Positions 1-8,541 of a stretch of DNA of 64,000 nucleotides are shown piece after piece. Location: assembly GCF_020034655.1 (NCBI RefSeq), contig NZ_JAIQDJ010000001.1, forward strand, positions 620,001 through 684,000. Reading direction: 5' to 3'. The stretch's first letter is position 1. The number at the start of each line of letters is the position of its first letter. Under the pieces are notes generated by a model. That model worked only from the letters and a program-made list of their open reading frames with translations. It searched no databases and had not been told where the DNA came from. Source of the DNA: Thermomonas beijingensis (GTDB taxonomy: Bacteria; Pseudomonadota; Gammaproteobacteria; Xanthomonadales; Xanthomonadaceae). The translations under genes and the position numbers were made by a program.

Positions 1-1523
1 TCGAAGCCGCCGCCACGTGGCAGCGGTTCGATGCGCAGGAAGACTTCACCAAACTGGCCGGCACCACCGGTTTGCTTTTTATGCCGATGATGGCCTTCTG
101 CCGGCAGGCTGATGGTTTCGCGATACGCAATCCGCGGAGGATGCGATTTCACCTCTACGGTGAAGCGGTCTTTCAGGCGTTGCAACATCACCCGCAGATG
201 CAAATCCGACAGCCCGCGAATCACGGTTTCATTGGTTTCGGTGTTGTGTTCGACCGCAAACGCCGGGTCTTCTTCGGCCAATTTATGCAATGCCGTGGCC
301 AACTTCTGTTCCTGACCTTTGCTGGCCGGCTCTACCGCCAGACCGAACATGGGTTTGGGGAAGTTGAGCGGTGCCAGATGGATATGGTCTTCGTCGTGCG
401 AGTCGTGCAGCACGGCATCAAAATGCAGCTCGTCGATCTTGGCCACCGCCGCGATATCCCCCGGGATAGCCTGGCTGATTTCGATATGGTCTTTACCCTT
501 GAGTTTGAACAAATGGCCGACCTTGAACGGCTTCTTGCCGTCATCCACAAATAATTGGGCGTCTTTTTTCACCGTGCCTTGGTAGACGCGGAAAATGCCG
601 AGCTTGCCAACGAATGGGTCGTTGACGATCTTGAATACATCGGCAATCACATGCGCCGATGGATCGGGTTTGGCATCAATCGGGTCACTGCCTTTCATGA
701 AGGGTGGCGAGTTGGCCTCGCCGGGGTGCGGAAACAAGGTTTCGGCAATGTCCAGCAATTCCTTGACACCGGCTCCGGTACGCGCCGACACAAAGCAGAT
801 TGGCAGCAAGTGCCCTTCCCGCAGGCATTGCTCGAAGGCATCGTGCAGCTCGGTGCCAGACAAGCCAGTTTCGCCCACATCCAGGTAGTGATCCATCACG
901 GTTTCATTGATTTCCACCACCTGGTCGATGATCTTTTGGTGCCAGTCGGCGACCGCGCCGAGGTCGCTGTCACCGCTGGTTGACCCAAAGCAATCCACAA
1001 CTTGGTTGCCGCCCCCTGCCGGCAAATTGAGCGGGAGCAACTCGGGGCCGAATTCCTCACGCAGGGCATTGACCAATCCGGCAAGATCGGCACCGGCATG
1101 TTCAATCTTGTTGATCACGATGGCACGGCACAGACTGCGCTGTTTGGCGTACTCCAGCATGCGGCGGGTGCCATGCGCGATACCGATATCGGCATCCACC
1201 ACAATCGCAACCGTTTCGACTGCCGCCAGCGCACCCAGTGCGGGGCCACGGAAATCGGGATAGCCGGGAGTGTCAATCAAGTTGAGATGGATGTGCTGGC
1301 CGGAACTGGCCAAGTGGTCGGTACTGGCAATCGCGGCATCCAGCGAGTGACCGCGTTCTTTTTCTATGGGATCGAAGTCGGAGACCGTGCTGCCGCGTTC
1401 GATGCTGCCTGCTGTTTGCAGTGCGCCGCCGGCATGCAGCAGGGCTTCGAACAACGTGGTCTTGCCGGCGCCAGGGTGGCCTGCCAAGGCCACATTGCGG
1501 ATTTGTGATGTGCTGTAGGACAT
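1..1523 (-). CDS. Elongation factor G-like GTPase (3' end outside window)
   Basis: Translational GTPase of the EF-G class; 507 N-terminal residues are present and the C-terminal domains lie beyond the left edge. The P-loop is GHPGAGKT at residues 15-22, the G3 motif DTPGYPDF is near residue 84, and the G4 motif near residue 139 reads NKIE rather than the usual NKxD. The effector region around residue 50 (DFDPIEKERGHS) is close to, but not the same as, canonical EF-G. I therefore read it as the second, divergent EF-G found in many proteobacteria and not as the ribosomal-operon fusA; no rps or tuf gene is next to it. The ATG start is supported by a strong AAAGGAGG about nine bases upstream (GGAGG complement at 1533-1537). 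The role of such paralogues is not settled. Confidence 0.88.
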   Translation of the reverse strand, partial: MSYSTSQIRNVALAGHPGAGKTTLFEALLHAGGALQTAGSIERGSTVSDFDPIEKERGHSLDAAIASTDHLASSGQHIHLNLIDTPGYPDFRGPALGALAAVETVAIVVDADIGIAHGTRRMLEYAKQRSLCRAIVINKIEHAGADLAGLVNALREEFGPELLPLNLPAGGGNQVVDCFGSTSGDSDLGAVADWHQKIIDQVVEINETVMDHYLDVGETGLSGTELHDAFEQCLREGHLLPICFVSARTGAGVKELLDIAETLFPHPGEANSPPFMKGSDPIDAKPDPSAHVIADVFKIVNDPFVGKLGIFRVYQGTVKKDAQLFVDDGKKPFKVGHLFKLKGKDHIEISQAIPGDIAAVAKIDELHFDAVLHDSHDEDHIHLAPLNFPKPMFGLAVEPASKGQEQKLATALHKLAEEDPAFAVEHNTETNETVIRGLSDLHLRVMLQRLKDRFTVEVKSHPPRIAYRETISLPAEGHHRHKKQTGGAGQFGEVFLRIEPLPRGGGF

Positions 1524-1804
1524 GAGCCCGTTCCTCCTTTCGGTGTGCGTGGAGAGAGCGTCATGGCTGTCCGCGTCCCACGCCGACGCGTGGGCGTTCG
1601 ACGGGCGGTCATGGCATTGCCACCTTAGCGCAGCTGGCGCGCTCACGCTCGTGCAATGCAGCATTGACACAACGCTGGTGGCTTGCTGTCGGCGCGCTAA
1701 ACACAGTTCAGACCGGCCGGCTCCATTCAGCTTCGCGTCAAGCGTACAGTCGCAGTGTGGGCGTACGCCGGACACTTCCAACTCCCGGCGACGGGGATTT
1801 CAAC
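1524..1804. other. Intergenic region between divergent genes
   Basis: About 280 bases between the EF-G-like gene (minus) and the glycine-zipper protein gene (plus). It must hold both promoters. Apart from the ribosome binding site of the EF-G-like gene I see no strong promoter hexamers, RNA gene or repeat. Open frames here have no recognisable product. Confidence 0.5.
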
Positions 1805-2545
1805 ATGAAGCGCCTTCTTGCCAGCTTGCTTGCCCTGGGCCTTGCTTCCGCCAGTGCCTGCGCATTTGCGCAGTCCAATTACGATGGCTATCAGGACAAT
1901 AATGGGTACAACACCGGCTACGACAACGCGGCCAACAGTGATGGGTCGTACTACGACTATGCGCAGGTCATTCGGGTAGATCCGGTGTTGCAGAGTAATG
2001 CCAGCAGCTATGGCAATTACAACACCAACACCCAAGCGGGGATGCGTTGCTACGACCGCAGCTCGGCGGGCTATTACGACAACGGCAATAGCGATCCTGG
2101 CAATGGAAGTTACGGTAACGGCAGCTATAACAACGACAGCCATAACGGCTACGGGGGGCGCGGGCAAGGCAGCGAAGCCGGGCGCAACGTGGCCACCATT
2201 GCCGGTGGTGTGGTGGGCGCAGTCTTGGGTAGCAAGATCGGTGGTGGTAGTGGCACTTATGCCGCCGCCGCCGTAGGTTCGATGCTGGGCGGCATGGCTG
2301 GGCGCGGGATTTATGACCAGAATCAGCGCAATCGCTATGTGCGTGGCGGCACGGTGCGGGTATGTGATCCGCAACCGGTGCGCGATGGCTATTCGGGAAA
2401 CTATTCGAACGGCTATGCCAGCGATTACGGCAATGCCACCGCCTATGACGTGACTTACGAATACAACGGCCGCCGCTATACCCGGCGCATGAGCTACAAC
2501 CCCGGCGATCGCCTGCGCGTGCGGGTGGATGTCTCGCCGCAATAA
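1805..2545 (+). CDS. Glycine-zipper 2TM envelope protein (17 kDa surface antigen-like)
   Basis: A 246-residue secreted protein with a signal peptide (residues 1-22, ending AFA). A long Tyr/Asn/Gly/Ser-rich low-complexity stretch follows (25-120), then a glycine-zipper hairpin of the Rickettsia 17 kDa surface antigen type (about 124-168, GxxxG spacing). The C-terminal unit at 213-243 contains AYDVTYEYNGRRYTRRM and resembles the repeat in the protein encoded at 17860. The ATG at 1805 is chosen because the signal peptide begins there; the frame stays open further upstream, but that translation is not signal-like. Probably an outer-membrane or periplasmic structural protein; function unknown. A perfect hairpin follows the stop codon. 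Confidence 0.75.
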   Translation: MKRLLASLLALGLASASACAFAQSNYDGYQDNNGYNTGYDNAANSDGSYYDYAQVIRVDPVLQSNASSYGNYNTNTQAGMRCYDRSSAGYYDNGNSDPGNGSYGNGSYNNDSHNGYGGRGQGSEAGRNVATIAGGVVGAVLGSKIGGGSGTYAAAAVGSMLGGMAGRGIYDQNQRNRYVRGGTVRVCDPQPVRDGYSGNYSNGYASDYGNATAYDVTYEYNGRRYTRRMSYNPGDRLRVRVDVSPQ

Positions 2546-2572
2546 CCTGCGGATCGTTTGGATCGAATACTA

Positions 2573-2599
2573 AAGAAGGGGCCGCGTTGGCCCCTTCTT
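2573..2599. terminator. Hairpin terminator between convergent genes
   Basis: A perfect 11-bp inverted repeat (AAGAAGGGGCC / GGCCCCTTCTT) with a 5-base loop. It lies between the stops of the glycine-zipper protein gene (plus) and the response regulator gene (minus), so it probably serves both. There is no long T tract after it. Confidence 0.7.
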
Positions 2600-2632
2600 C
2601 ACGTCATGGCCTGGATGCTGGGCCAATGGATT

Positions 2633-3229
2633 CTAGGGTGCGGTGGGGGATGCCTTGGCGGCTTCGATACGGCTGCCAGTGCGGGTGGTATGGCGTGGCA
2701 CACCGTTCTCGTCCAGCACCGAAGCGATGCGGCTGAACACTTCCGGACGCGAGAATGGCTTTTTCATGAAGTCATCGGCACCGATGCGCTGCACATAGAA
2801 CTGCTCGGTGGCCTGCGCATTGCCGCTGATCATGATGATGGGCACGTGCTTGGTAATGGGGTCACGACGCAGGGTGCGCAGGACGTTGAAACCATCGACG
2901 CCGGGCAACACGATGTCGAGGAAAATCAGACCCGGGACTTCGCGGCGCGCGACTTCGATCCCGGTTTCACCATCATAGGCCACCAGCACTTCATAGTGGT
3001 TCTGCTGCAGCATGCGCTTGAGCAGGGCCACGATGGTGGGGGAGTCGTCAATCACCAGAATCCGGGTGCCGGGCTGGGCATTGCGGCGATCGCTATCGCG
3101 GCGTTCGCGCCCGGTATGTGGTTCAACCACTTCGCTGATAAGACCATCCGCGTCCGGCGAGAGCTGGCGCACGGCTGGTGCAGGCTGATCTGCCTGTCGT
3201 TTGCGTTTGAATAGGTCAAAAATGGCCAC
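2633..3229 (-). CDS. CheY-like response regulator
   Basis: 198 residues: a charged N-terminal extension of about 55 residues, then one receiver domain (about 56-173) and no DNA-binding output domain. The receiver has all canonical residues: acidic pair D61/D62, phospho-acceptor D105 (FLDIVLPG), S135 and K157 (KKPF). The protein therefore probably signals by protein contact, in the style of PilG/PilH or CheY regulators. No histidine kinase gene is next to it. The family assignment is firm; the pathway cannot be told from the sequence. Confidence 0.85.
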   Translation of the reverse strand: MAIFDLFKRKRQADQPAPAVRQLSPDADGLISEVVEPHTGRERRDSDRRNAQPGTRILVIDDSPTIVALLKRMLQQNHYEVLVAYDGETGIEVARREVPGLIFLDIVLPGVDGFNVLRTLRRDPITKHVPIIMISGNAQATEQFYVQRIGADDFMKKPFSRPEVFSRIASVLDENGVPRHTTRTGSRIEAAKASPTAP

Positions 3230-3332
3230 GTCCCTGTTCCCCGATTGGACTGCCGGCGCATATTACCGCGAACAGCCACCGGTTCGGCAATCCTAAAGCG
3301 TGTATCTGGTGCCTGCTCTTGCGTCGTACCGG

Positions 3333-4223
3333 TTAGCGGCGGCCGTGGGCATCCTCGGCCAATGCCCGGAAAGCGAATAGCCGTGCGATTTTGCCCCATG
3401 CTATTGCGGCGCAGATCATGCAGCCCAGCAGCATGGCCAGTACAAAGCCGGCAAACCCCGCGCCTTGCAAATGCTGGCGCAGCGCCAACAACAGCAGCGC
3501 CGCCAACAGGCTGCATAAAGTGGGCAGCAGGTAAGCGCCCAACACCGCAAGTGGGCGCTTGCACAGCAAGGCCATGCCACGCCACCATGCCTTCAGTGCC
3601 GAACGCAGGCGTGCATCGGCGGCCAGCCAGCCACGACCAGCCTCGATGCCGGCATGTGCCAGCAGCAACAGCAGTACGCCGATGCCGGTGGCGATATTGC
3701 GGCCGGTGTCCACGTCACTGGCCAAAACGGCGTGCTCGTGCAGTTTTTCATTCATGCCAAAGCCCATCGCCATGATGGCTGCCGCAATTCCCAATGGAAT
3801 GACCGACCACAACAGCAGGCGCAGCATCGGACCGTATTCGCTGATCCCGCCACGCAGCAGGTCGCCAAATCCCAGTGGGCTGCGGCTGCGTGCCGCAGCG
3901 ATGGTGGCCCCGGTCAACAATGGGGAGGCCAGCAACAGCAGCAACCCCGCGCTGCGCACATTGGCACCCAGTACATCGAGTGTGGTGCCGGGTGCCATCA
4001 GGGCATCCAGCAGCATGGTGGGAGCCTGCCCGTTGGCAATGGCAGTGGACTGCAAGGAGTGGTCCAGTTGGCTGCCCAGCCAACTCCACAATGGCAGACC
4101 GGCAACCAGTGCACAGGCCAGGGTGGTCAGGATCCAGAGCAGGAGCAAGCGCCATTGCAAGGCAGTGCCGAGGGCACGGGGCAAAGCGGTGCGGGCGCGC
4201 AGCGGGCGAGTCGTCGTGTTCAT
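3333..4223 (-). CDS. Hypothetical multi-spanning membrane protein
   Basis: 296 residues with about five to six hydrophobic segments, among them residues 26-52, 90-110, 137-153, 177-191, 224-244 and 252-275. The first follows a basic N-terminus, consistent with an inner-membrane protein. No family motif recognised. The ATG at 4223 lies ten bases after the stop of the M1 peptidase gene, so the two genes are almost certainly co-transcribed. That spacing is the only hint of function; a link to peptide uptake would be guesswork. Confidence 0.65.
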   Translation of the reverse strand: MNTTTRPLRARTALPRALGTALQWRLLLLWILTTLACALVAGLPLWSWLGSQLDHSLQSTAIANGQAPTMLLDALMAPGTTLDVLGANVRSAGLLLLLASPLLTGATIAAARSRSPLGFGDLLRGGISEYGPMLRLLLWSVIPLGIAAAIMAMGFGMNEKLHEHAVLASDVDTGRNIATGIGVLLLLLAHAGIEAGRGWLAADARLRSALKAWWRGMALLCKRPLAVLGAYLLPTLCSLLAALLLLALRQHLQGAGFAGFVLAMLLGCMICAAIAWGKIARLFAFRALAEDAHGRR

Positions 4224-4233
4224 GGTGGGATTC

Positions 4234-6429
4234 TCAGACGGTAGCCAGCAGTGCGAAGAAGGATTGCAGCAGCGACGTGAAATCGGCAAACCAACGGCGT
4301 GCTGCCTGCGGTTGCGGCTCCAGTGTGTAGCTGTCATTGAGTTTGTTGGCATCCATCCGCAACAAGTTGCCGGGATCCAATTGTGCGGAGACCGCCTTGC
4401 TGCGGGTGACCAATTCAAGGCGCTGCCAGCTCTGCTGCGTGGTCACCGGGTAGTCGCGGTGGCTGCCGTCAGCAAAATTGACGCGCAAGGTCTGCGCGGG
4501 CTTGACCGTATCGCGGCGCACCACAATGACGGTGTGATATGGGAACGGGCCGGCACCGGCTTTTGCCTTCGGGTGCTTGGCTTTCCATGCTTTACGTACG
4601 GTTTCGATGGCTTTGTCGATCTGTGCGCTCCCCACCAGCACTTGCTTGCCTTGGTAGGTGAGATAGCCGGGCATCGGCAGCCGCTCCTGGCTGCTCATGC
4701 TGCTGATGCGGTCATCGGTTTTGCCGGTGCCGTAGATGTAAGCATCGAACGCGGCGTTCACGATCAGCGGCTTGCCGGTGCCCTCGGCCAGCGCATCACG
4801 CAGATCTGCCAGCGACGGGTGGCGGAACTTCCAGCGTTCGTAATACAGCTGCATCGCCCGTTCCATGGCCGGCGTGCCTACTTGGGCTTCGATTTGGCGC
4901 ATGGTGGTCGCGGTGCGCGTGTACACCGTGTTGTAGCTGCCACTGGACAGACGTACCCATGAATTCAAGCCAAGCGGGTCGGCCGGGTCATTCAGGTTTG
5001 CACCCAAGCGTTCCATGTCGAATGGCGTGATCCTGGAGCCAATTCCCAGCCGTTTCAACCAATCGGTGGTGAGCACAATGTCCTGCTTGCGCGCGGTCAT
5101 CATGCGTTGATCCCAATACTCGTTCATGCCTTCATCAAGCATGGGTTCTTCGAATTCGTTGGAACCCAAAATGCCGTAGAAGTAGCCGTGACCGAATTCG
5201 TGCACGGTGACGAAATCCAGCATGAAGCGGCTGGGGCTGCCCGCCGCAACTTGATCAGTGCTGTCGGCGGTGAAGAACGTGGGGTACTCCATGCCGCCGG
5301 CTTCAGCCGCGCCATAGGGCGGAATCACCGCGGTTGCCGTCTTGTACGGGTACGCACCCAGGGTTTTTGAGAAATATGCGAGCGAGTCAATCGTGGCCTG
5401 TGCCACCGGCTCGGCATTGCTGGTGTATTCCGGGTGGTACAGCACCTTGACTTCGACCGGCCCCTGCGGGCCATTCCACGTTTTGATCAGTGGCTTGGCG
5501 TAGCGCTTGTCGGCGGTCCACGCAAAATCGTGCACATCGTCTTGCACATAGTGATGCGTGGTTTTGCCGGCGTGTTCAACCGGCGTGCCCTGCAACTGGC
5601 CGGTGGCACCCACGGTGTAATCCTTGGGTACGGTCAGCTGCACGTCGTAGCTGCCGTAATCGGCATAGAACTCGCTGTGCAGATGGAATTCGTGGGCGTT
5701 CCAGCGCGGCGCGGTGGCACCGCGTTCGCCCGGCAATTCCAGTACACCGATCTTCGGGAACCACTGGCCAATCAGGTGGAAGCTGCCGTAGTAGCCGGTG
5801 CGCGCCACCACGCGCGGAAGTTGGTCGAAAAAGTCGATATCCAGGGTGGTGGCTGCGCCGGCGGCAACCGGTGTGGGCAGGTCGATGCGCACCACGCTGC
5901 GATCAGTGCTGGGGCCGGCGTCAGGCTGCACGAAGCTCCATTTCGCCACCGTACCGCCTTGTGCCACCTTGTCCAGGCGGATATAGCCGTATTCGCCATC
6001 CTTGGTGGCTACGTTGCTGCGGAAGCCGCCGCTGCTGGCGCGCTGCTCGGTCATGAAGGTGCTGCCCGGGCCTTCGAACCCGTTCAGGTACATATGCAGG
6101 TAGATGCTGCACACCGGCTGCGCGCTGCGGTTGCGCCAGGTGAGTTGCTGTTTGCCGGTCAGGATGTGTTTGACCGGGTCAAGCTCGGCCGCGATGGCAT
6201 AGCGGACAACGCGGTCGGACAGGCTGGCTTCCTTGCCCGTGCGTGCGCCACCCCACGCATTGGCAGTACTGGATTGCAGCACGCTCCCTGCATCACGACC
6301 GGCCAGTGGAATCGCGGCGCAACTACCGGTTGCGATGGGGGTGGCCGATGCGGGTTCTTTTGCCGAGGCAGGCAATATTGCTAGCACAAGCAAGGCGGGC
6401 AGGGCGATGAGCAGACGGGAACTGTGCAT
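4234..6429 (-). CDS. Secreted M1 family zinc metallopeptidase
   Basis: 731 residues with a signal peptide (1-23). The M1 catalytic site is complete: HEFGH at 410-414, with the third zinc ligand E433 in DEGMNEYWD at the required spacing. A GGMEYP sequence (378-383) stands in for the GAMEN substrate-binding motif. The N-terminal half (about 70-280) fits the beta-sandwich domain of M1 peptidases. Expected to act in the periplasm or outside the cell on peptides, probably as an aminopeptidase. It is transcribed with the membrane protein just downstream and is divergent from the TPR-sulfotransferase gene. Specificity cannot be read from the sequence. Confidence 0.88.
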   Translation of the reverse strand: MHSSRLLIALPALLVLAILPASAKEPASATPIATGSCAAIPLAGRDAGSVLQSSTANAWGGARTGKEASLSDRVVRYAIAAELDPVKHILTGKQQLTWRNRSAQPVCSIYLHMYLNGFEGPGSTFMTEQRASSGGFRSNVATKDGEYGYIRLDKVAQGGTVAKWSFVQPDAGPSTDRSVVRIDLPTPVAAGAATTLDIDFFDQLPRVVARTGYYGSFHLIGQWFPKIGVLELPGERGATAPRWNAHEFHLHSEFYADYGSYDVQLTVPKDYTVGATGQLQGTPVEHAGKTTHHYVQDDVHDFAWTADKRYAKPLIKTWNGPQGPVEVKVLYHPEYTSNAEPVAQATIDSLAYFSKTLGAYPYKTATAVIPPYGAAEAGGMEYPTFFTADSTDQVAAGSPSRFMLDFVTVHEFGHGYFYGILGSNEFEEPMLDEGMNEYWDQRMMTARKQDIVLTTDWLKRLGIGSRITPFDMERLGANLNDPADPLGLNSWVRLSSGSYNTVYTRTATTMRQIEAQVGTPAMERAMQLYYERWKFRHPSLADLRDALAEGTGKPLIVNAAFDAYIYGTGKTDDRISSMSSQERLPMPGYLTYQGKQVLVGSAQIDKAIETVRKAWKAKHPKAKAGAGPFPYHTVIVVRRDTVKPAQTLRVNFADGSHRDYPVTTQQSWQRLELVTRSKAVSAQLDPGNLLRMDANKLNDSYTLEPQPQAARRWFADFTSLLQSFFALLATV

Positions 6430-6521
6430 GGGGGCGTCAATGGCGGCACAAGGCTTCTACAGTGTGCGAAGCCAGCCGGCATGGCAACATGCCGATGGTC
6501 ACGGATAAGCGGAGTGGATAC

Positions 6522-8450
6522 ATGGAAGACCAAGCGGCCAGTGTGAATGTCGCACTGGCACATGGCCTGCAATTGCTGGAAACCGCACCAGCGCTGGCTG
6601 CGCAACAAGCGCGTGAAATTCTGGCCAGTGTGCCGGGCCACCCCGCTGGCGTACTGCTGTCGGGTCTGGCGGCGTCCGCGCAGAGGCAGTTTGCGCAGGC
6701 TGTCGAAATTTTGCGGCCGCTGGTGCAGGCACAAGCGGGCTCGGCGGTGGCGTGGCTGGCGCTTGCCGATGCGCATTTCGGGTTGGGGGATGATGACGCC
6801 GCCGATGCGGCGTACATGCAGCACGTACGCCTGAGTGTGCACACGGCAGAACTGATGCAAGCGGCCGATGCGTTGGCGCAAGGCGATTTGCCCGAGGCCG
6901 AAACCCGCCTGCGTGCGCGCTTGCAGAGGCAGCCCACCGATGTGGCCGCACAACGCATGTTGGCCGAGTTGGCGGCGCGACTGGGTCGCAATGACGAGGC
7001 CATCACGCTGCTGGAACAAGTACTGCAGCGTGCGCCCAGTTTCGATGCGGCGCGCCAGAACTTGGCAACCGTACTCAATCGCGGCAATCGGCATGCGCAA
7101 GCCTTGGTTGAAATCGACTACTTGCTGACGCGTGATCCGTCCAGCCAGAGCTTGCAGAACATGCGTGCGGTGGTGCTGGGTAAATTGGGTGACTTCGATG
7201 CCGCCATCACCACCTACGAAGGCGTATTGGCGAAACTTCCGCAGCAATGGCAGGTGTGGCTGGGTTATGGGCATGCGTTGAAAACTGCCAACCGCAGCAG
7301 CGATGCAATCACCGCGTATCGGCGTGCGCTGGCGATCAACCCGGGCTTTGGCGGCGCGTGGTGGAGTTTGGCCAATCTGAAAACCATGCGTTTTGATGCC
7401 GCTGATATCGCCGCGATGCAAGTGCAACTGCAGCGCCAGGATTTGGATGACGATGCTCGCCTGCATCTTGAATTTGCACTGGGCAAGGCGCAGGAAGATG
7501 CCGGTGCCGATGCCGCCGCGTTTGCCCACTATGCACGTGGCAATGCGTTGCGCCGCCGGCAACTGCCCTACGATGCCGGCATGATGCGTGTACGCACGCA
7601 GCGTGCGATGCGCACCTATACCCCGGAATACTTTGCCGCCCGCGCTGGTAGTGGCAGCACAGCGCGGGATCCGATTTTTGTGATCGGGATGCCACGGGCC
7701 GGCTCCACCTTGATCGAGCAAATCCTGTCCAGCCACCCGCAGGTGGAAGGCACGATGGAATTACCCGCCATCATCGCCATCACGCGTGAGTTGCGTCAGC
7801 GGGATGGCAATCCGGAAACCACCGCGTATCACGATGTGCTGGCAGGACTGGGGCATTCGGAATTGCATGCGCTGGGCGAAGACTATCTTCGTCGCTGCCA
7901 GCCGCAGCGGCGCGAGGGCAGGCCGTTTTTCATCGACAAGATGCCGAACAATTTCGCGCATGTGGGGTTGATTCATTCGATTTTGCCAAATGCCAAAATC
8001 ATCGATGCGCGTCGGCATCCACTCGCGTGCTGTTTCTCCAATTTCAAACAACATTTTGCACGTGGCCAAGCCTTCAGTTACGACCTTGCCGATATGGGCC
8101 ACTACTATGCCGATTACGTGGCATTGATGGCGCATTTCGATGCGGTACTGCCGGGCCGCATCCACCGTGTCCTCTACGAGGACATGGTGGCCAATACCGA
8201 AGCCCAGGTGCGCGCCTTGCTGGACTACTGCGAGTTGCCGTTTGATCCGCGCTGTCTGCGCTTTTTTGAAAACACCCGGGCGGTGCGTACTGCCAGCTCG
8301 GAACAGGTGCGGCAGCCGATTTACACCGACGGATTGGCACAGTGGAAGCGCTTTGAGCCTTGGCTAGGGCCGCTGAAGCAGGCATTGGGCCCGGTGTTGG
8401 CGCATTATCCGCAGGTGCCGGTGGTAGAGGAGTTGCCGGATTTGCGTTAA
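6522..8450 (+). CDS. TPR-repeat sulfotransferase family protein
   Basis: 642 residues. The N-terminal half (about 1-345) is built of TPR-like helical repeats, for example around 142-175, 210-240 and 245-275. The C-terminal half is a sulfotransferase domain with the 5'-phosphosulfate-binding loop GMPRAGSTLIEQIL at 389-402 and, further on, a DARRHPLACCFSNF segment fitting the 3'-phosphate site. It resembles the protein-tyrosine sulfotransferase-like bacterial branch. Predicted to move sulfate from PAPS to a protein or glycan partner presented by the TPR domain. ATG 6522 is preferred over upstream in-frame starts because GGAG lies seven bases before it. The TonB-dependent receptor gene follows 90 bases later on the same strand. 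The substrate is unknown, and no signal peptide is seen. Confidence 0.82.
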   Translation: MEDQAASVNVALAHGLQLLETAPALAAQQAREILASVPGHPAGVLLSGLAASAQRQFAQAVEILRPLVQAQAGSAVAWLALADAHFGLGDDDAADAAYMQHVRLSVHTAELMQAADALAQGDLPEAETRLRARLQRQPTDVAAQRMLAELAARLGRNDEAITLLEQVLQRAPSFDAARQNLATVLNRGNRHAQALVEIDYLLTRDPSSQSLQNMRAVVLGKLGDFDAAITTYEGVLAKLPQQWQVWLGYGHALKTANRSSDAITAYRRALAINPGFGGAWWSLANLKTMRFDAADIAAMQVQLQRQDLDDDARLHLEFALGKAQEDAGADAAAFAHYARGNALRRRQLPYDAGMMRVRTQRAMRTYTPEYFAARAGSGSTARDPIFVIGMPRAGSTLIEQILSSHPQVEGTMELPAIIAITRELRQRDGNPETTAYHDVLAGLGHSELHALGEDYLRRCQPQRREGRPFFIDKMPNNFAHVGLIHSILPNAKIIDARRHPLACCFSNFKQHFARGQAFSYDLADMGHYYADYVALMAHFDAVLPGRIHRVLYEDMVANTEAQVRALLDYCELPFDPRCLRFFENTRAVRTASSEQVRQPIYTDGLAQWKRFEPWLGPLKQALGPVLAHYPQVPVVEELPDLR

Positions 8451-8465
8451 AAACACGTAATTCAA

Positions 8466-8498
8466 TCAAGGTCGATCTTGAGCGATGCTTGGGGCATC
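8466..8498 (+). other. Two short inverted repeats in the TPR-sulfotransferase/receptor gap
   Basis: TCAAG (8466-8470) pairs with CTTGA (8477-8481), and GATGC (8484-8488) with GCATC (8494-8498). Each stem is only five base pairs. They could modulate the receptor transcript or be chance; neither is a convincing terminator. Confidence 0.25.
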
Positions 8499-8541
8499 TT
8501 GAAAACAACAACAGCAATTTCAACTCGGAGGGGAGTCCGTG

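Noticed and set aside
1727-2542. Long minus-strand open frame (271 codons) opposite the glycine-zipper protein gene
   Set aside because: Repetitive Ala/Val/Ile-rich translation that mirrors the low-complexity gene on the plus strand; no family resemblance.
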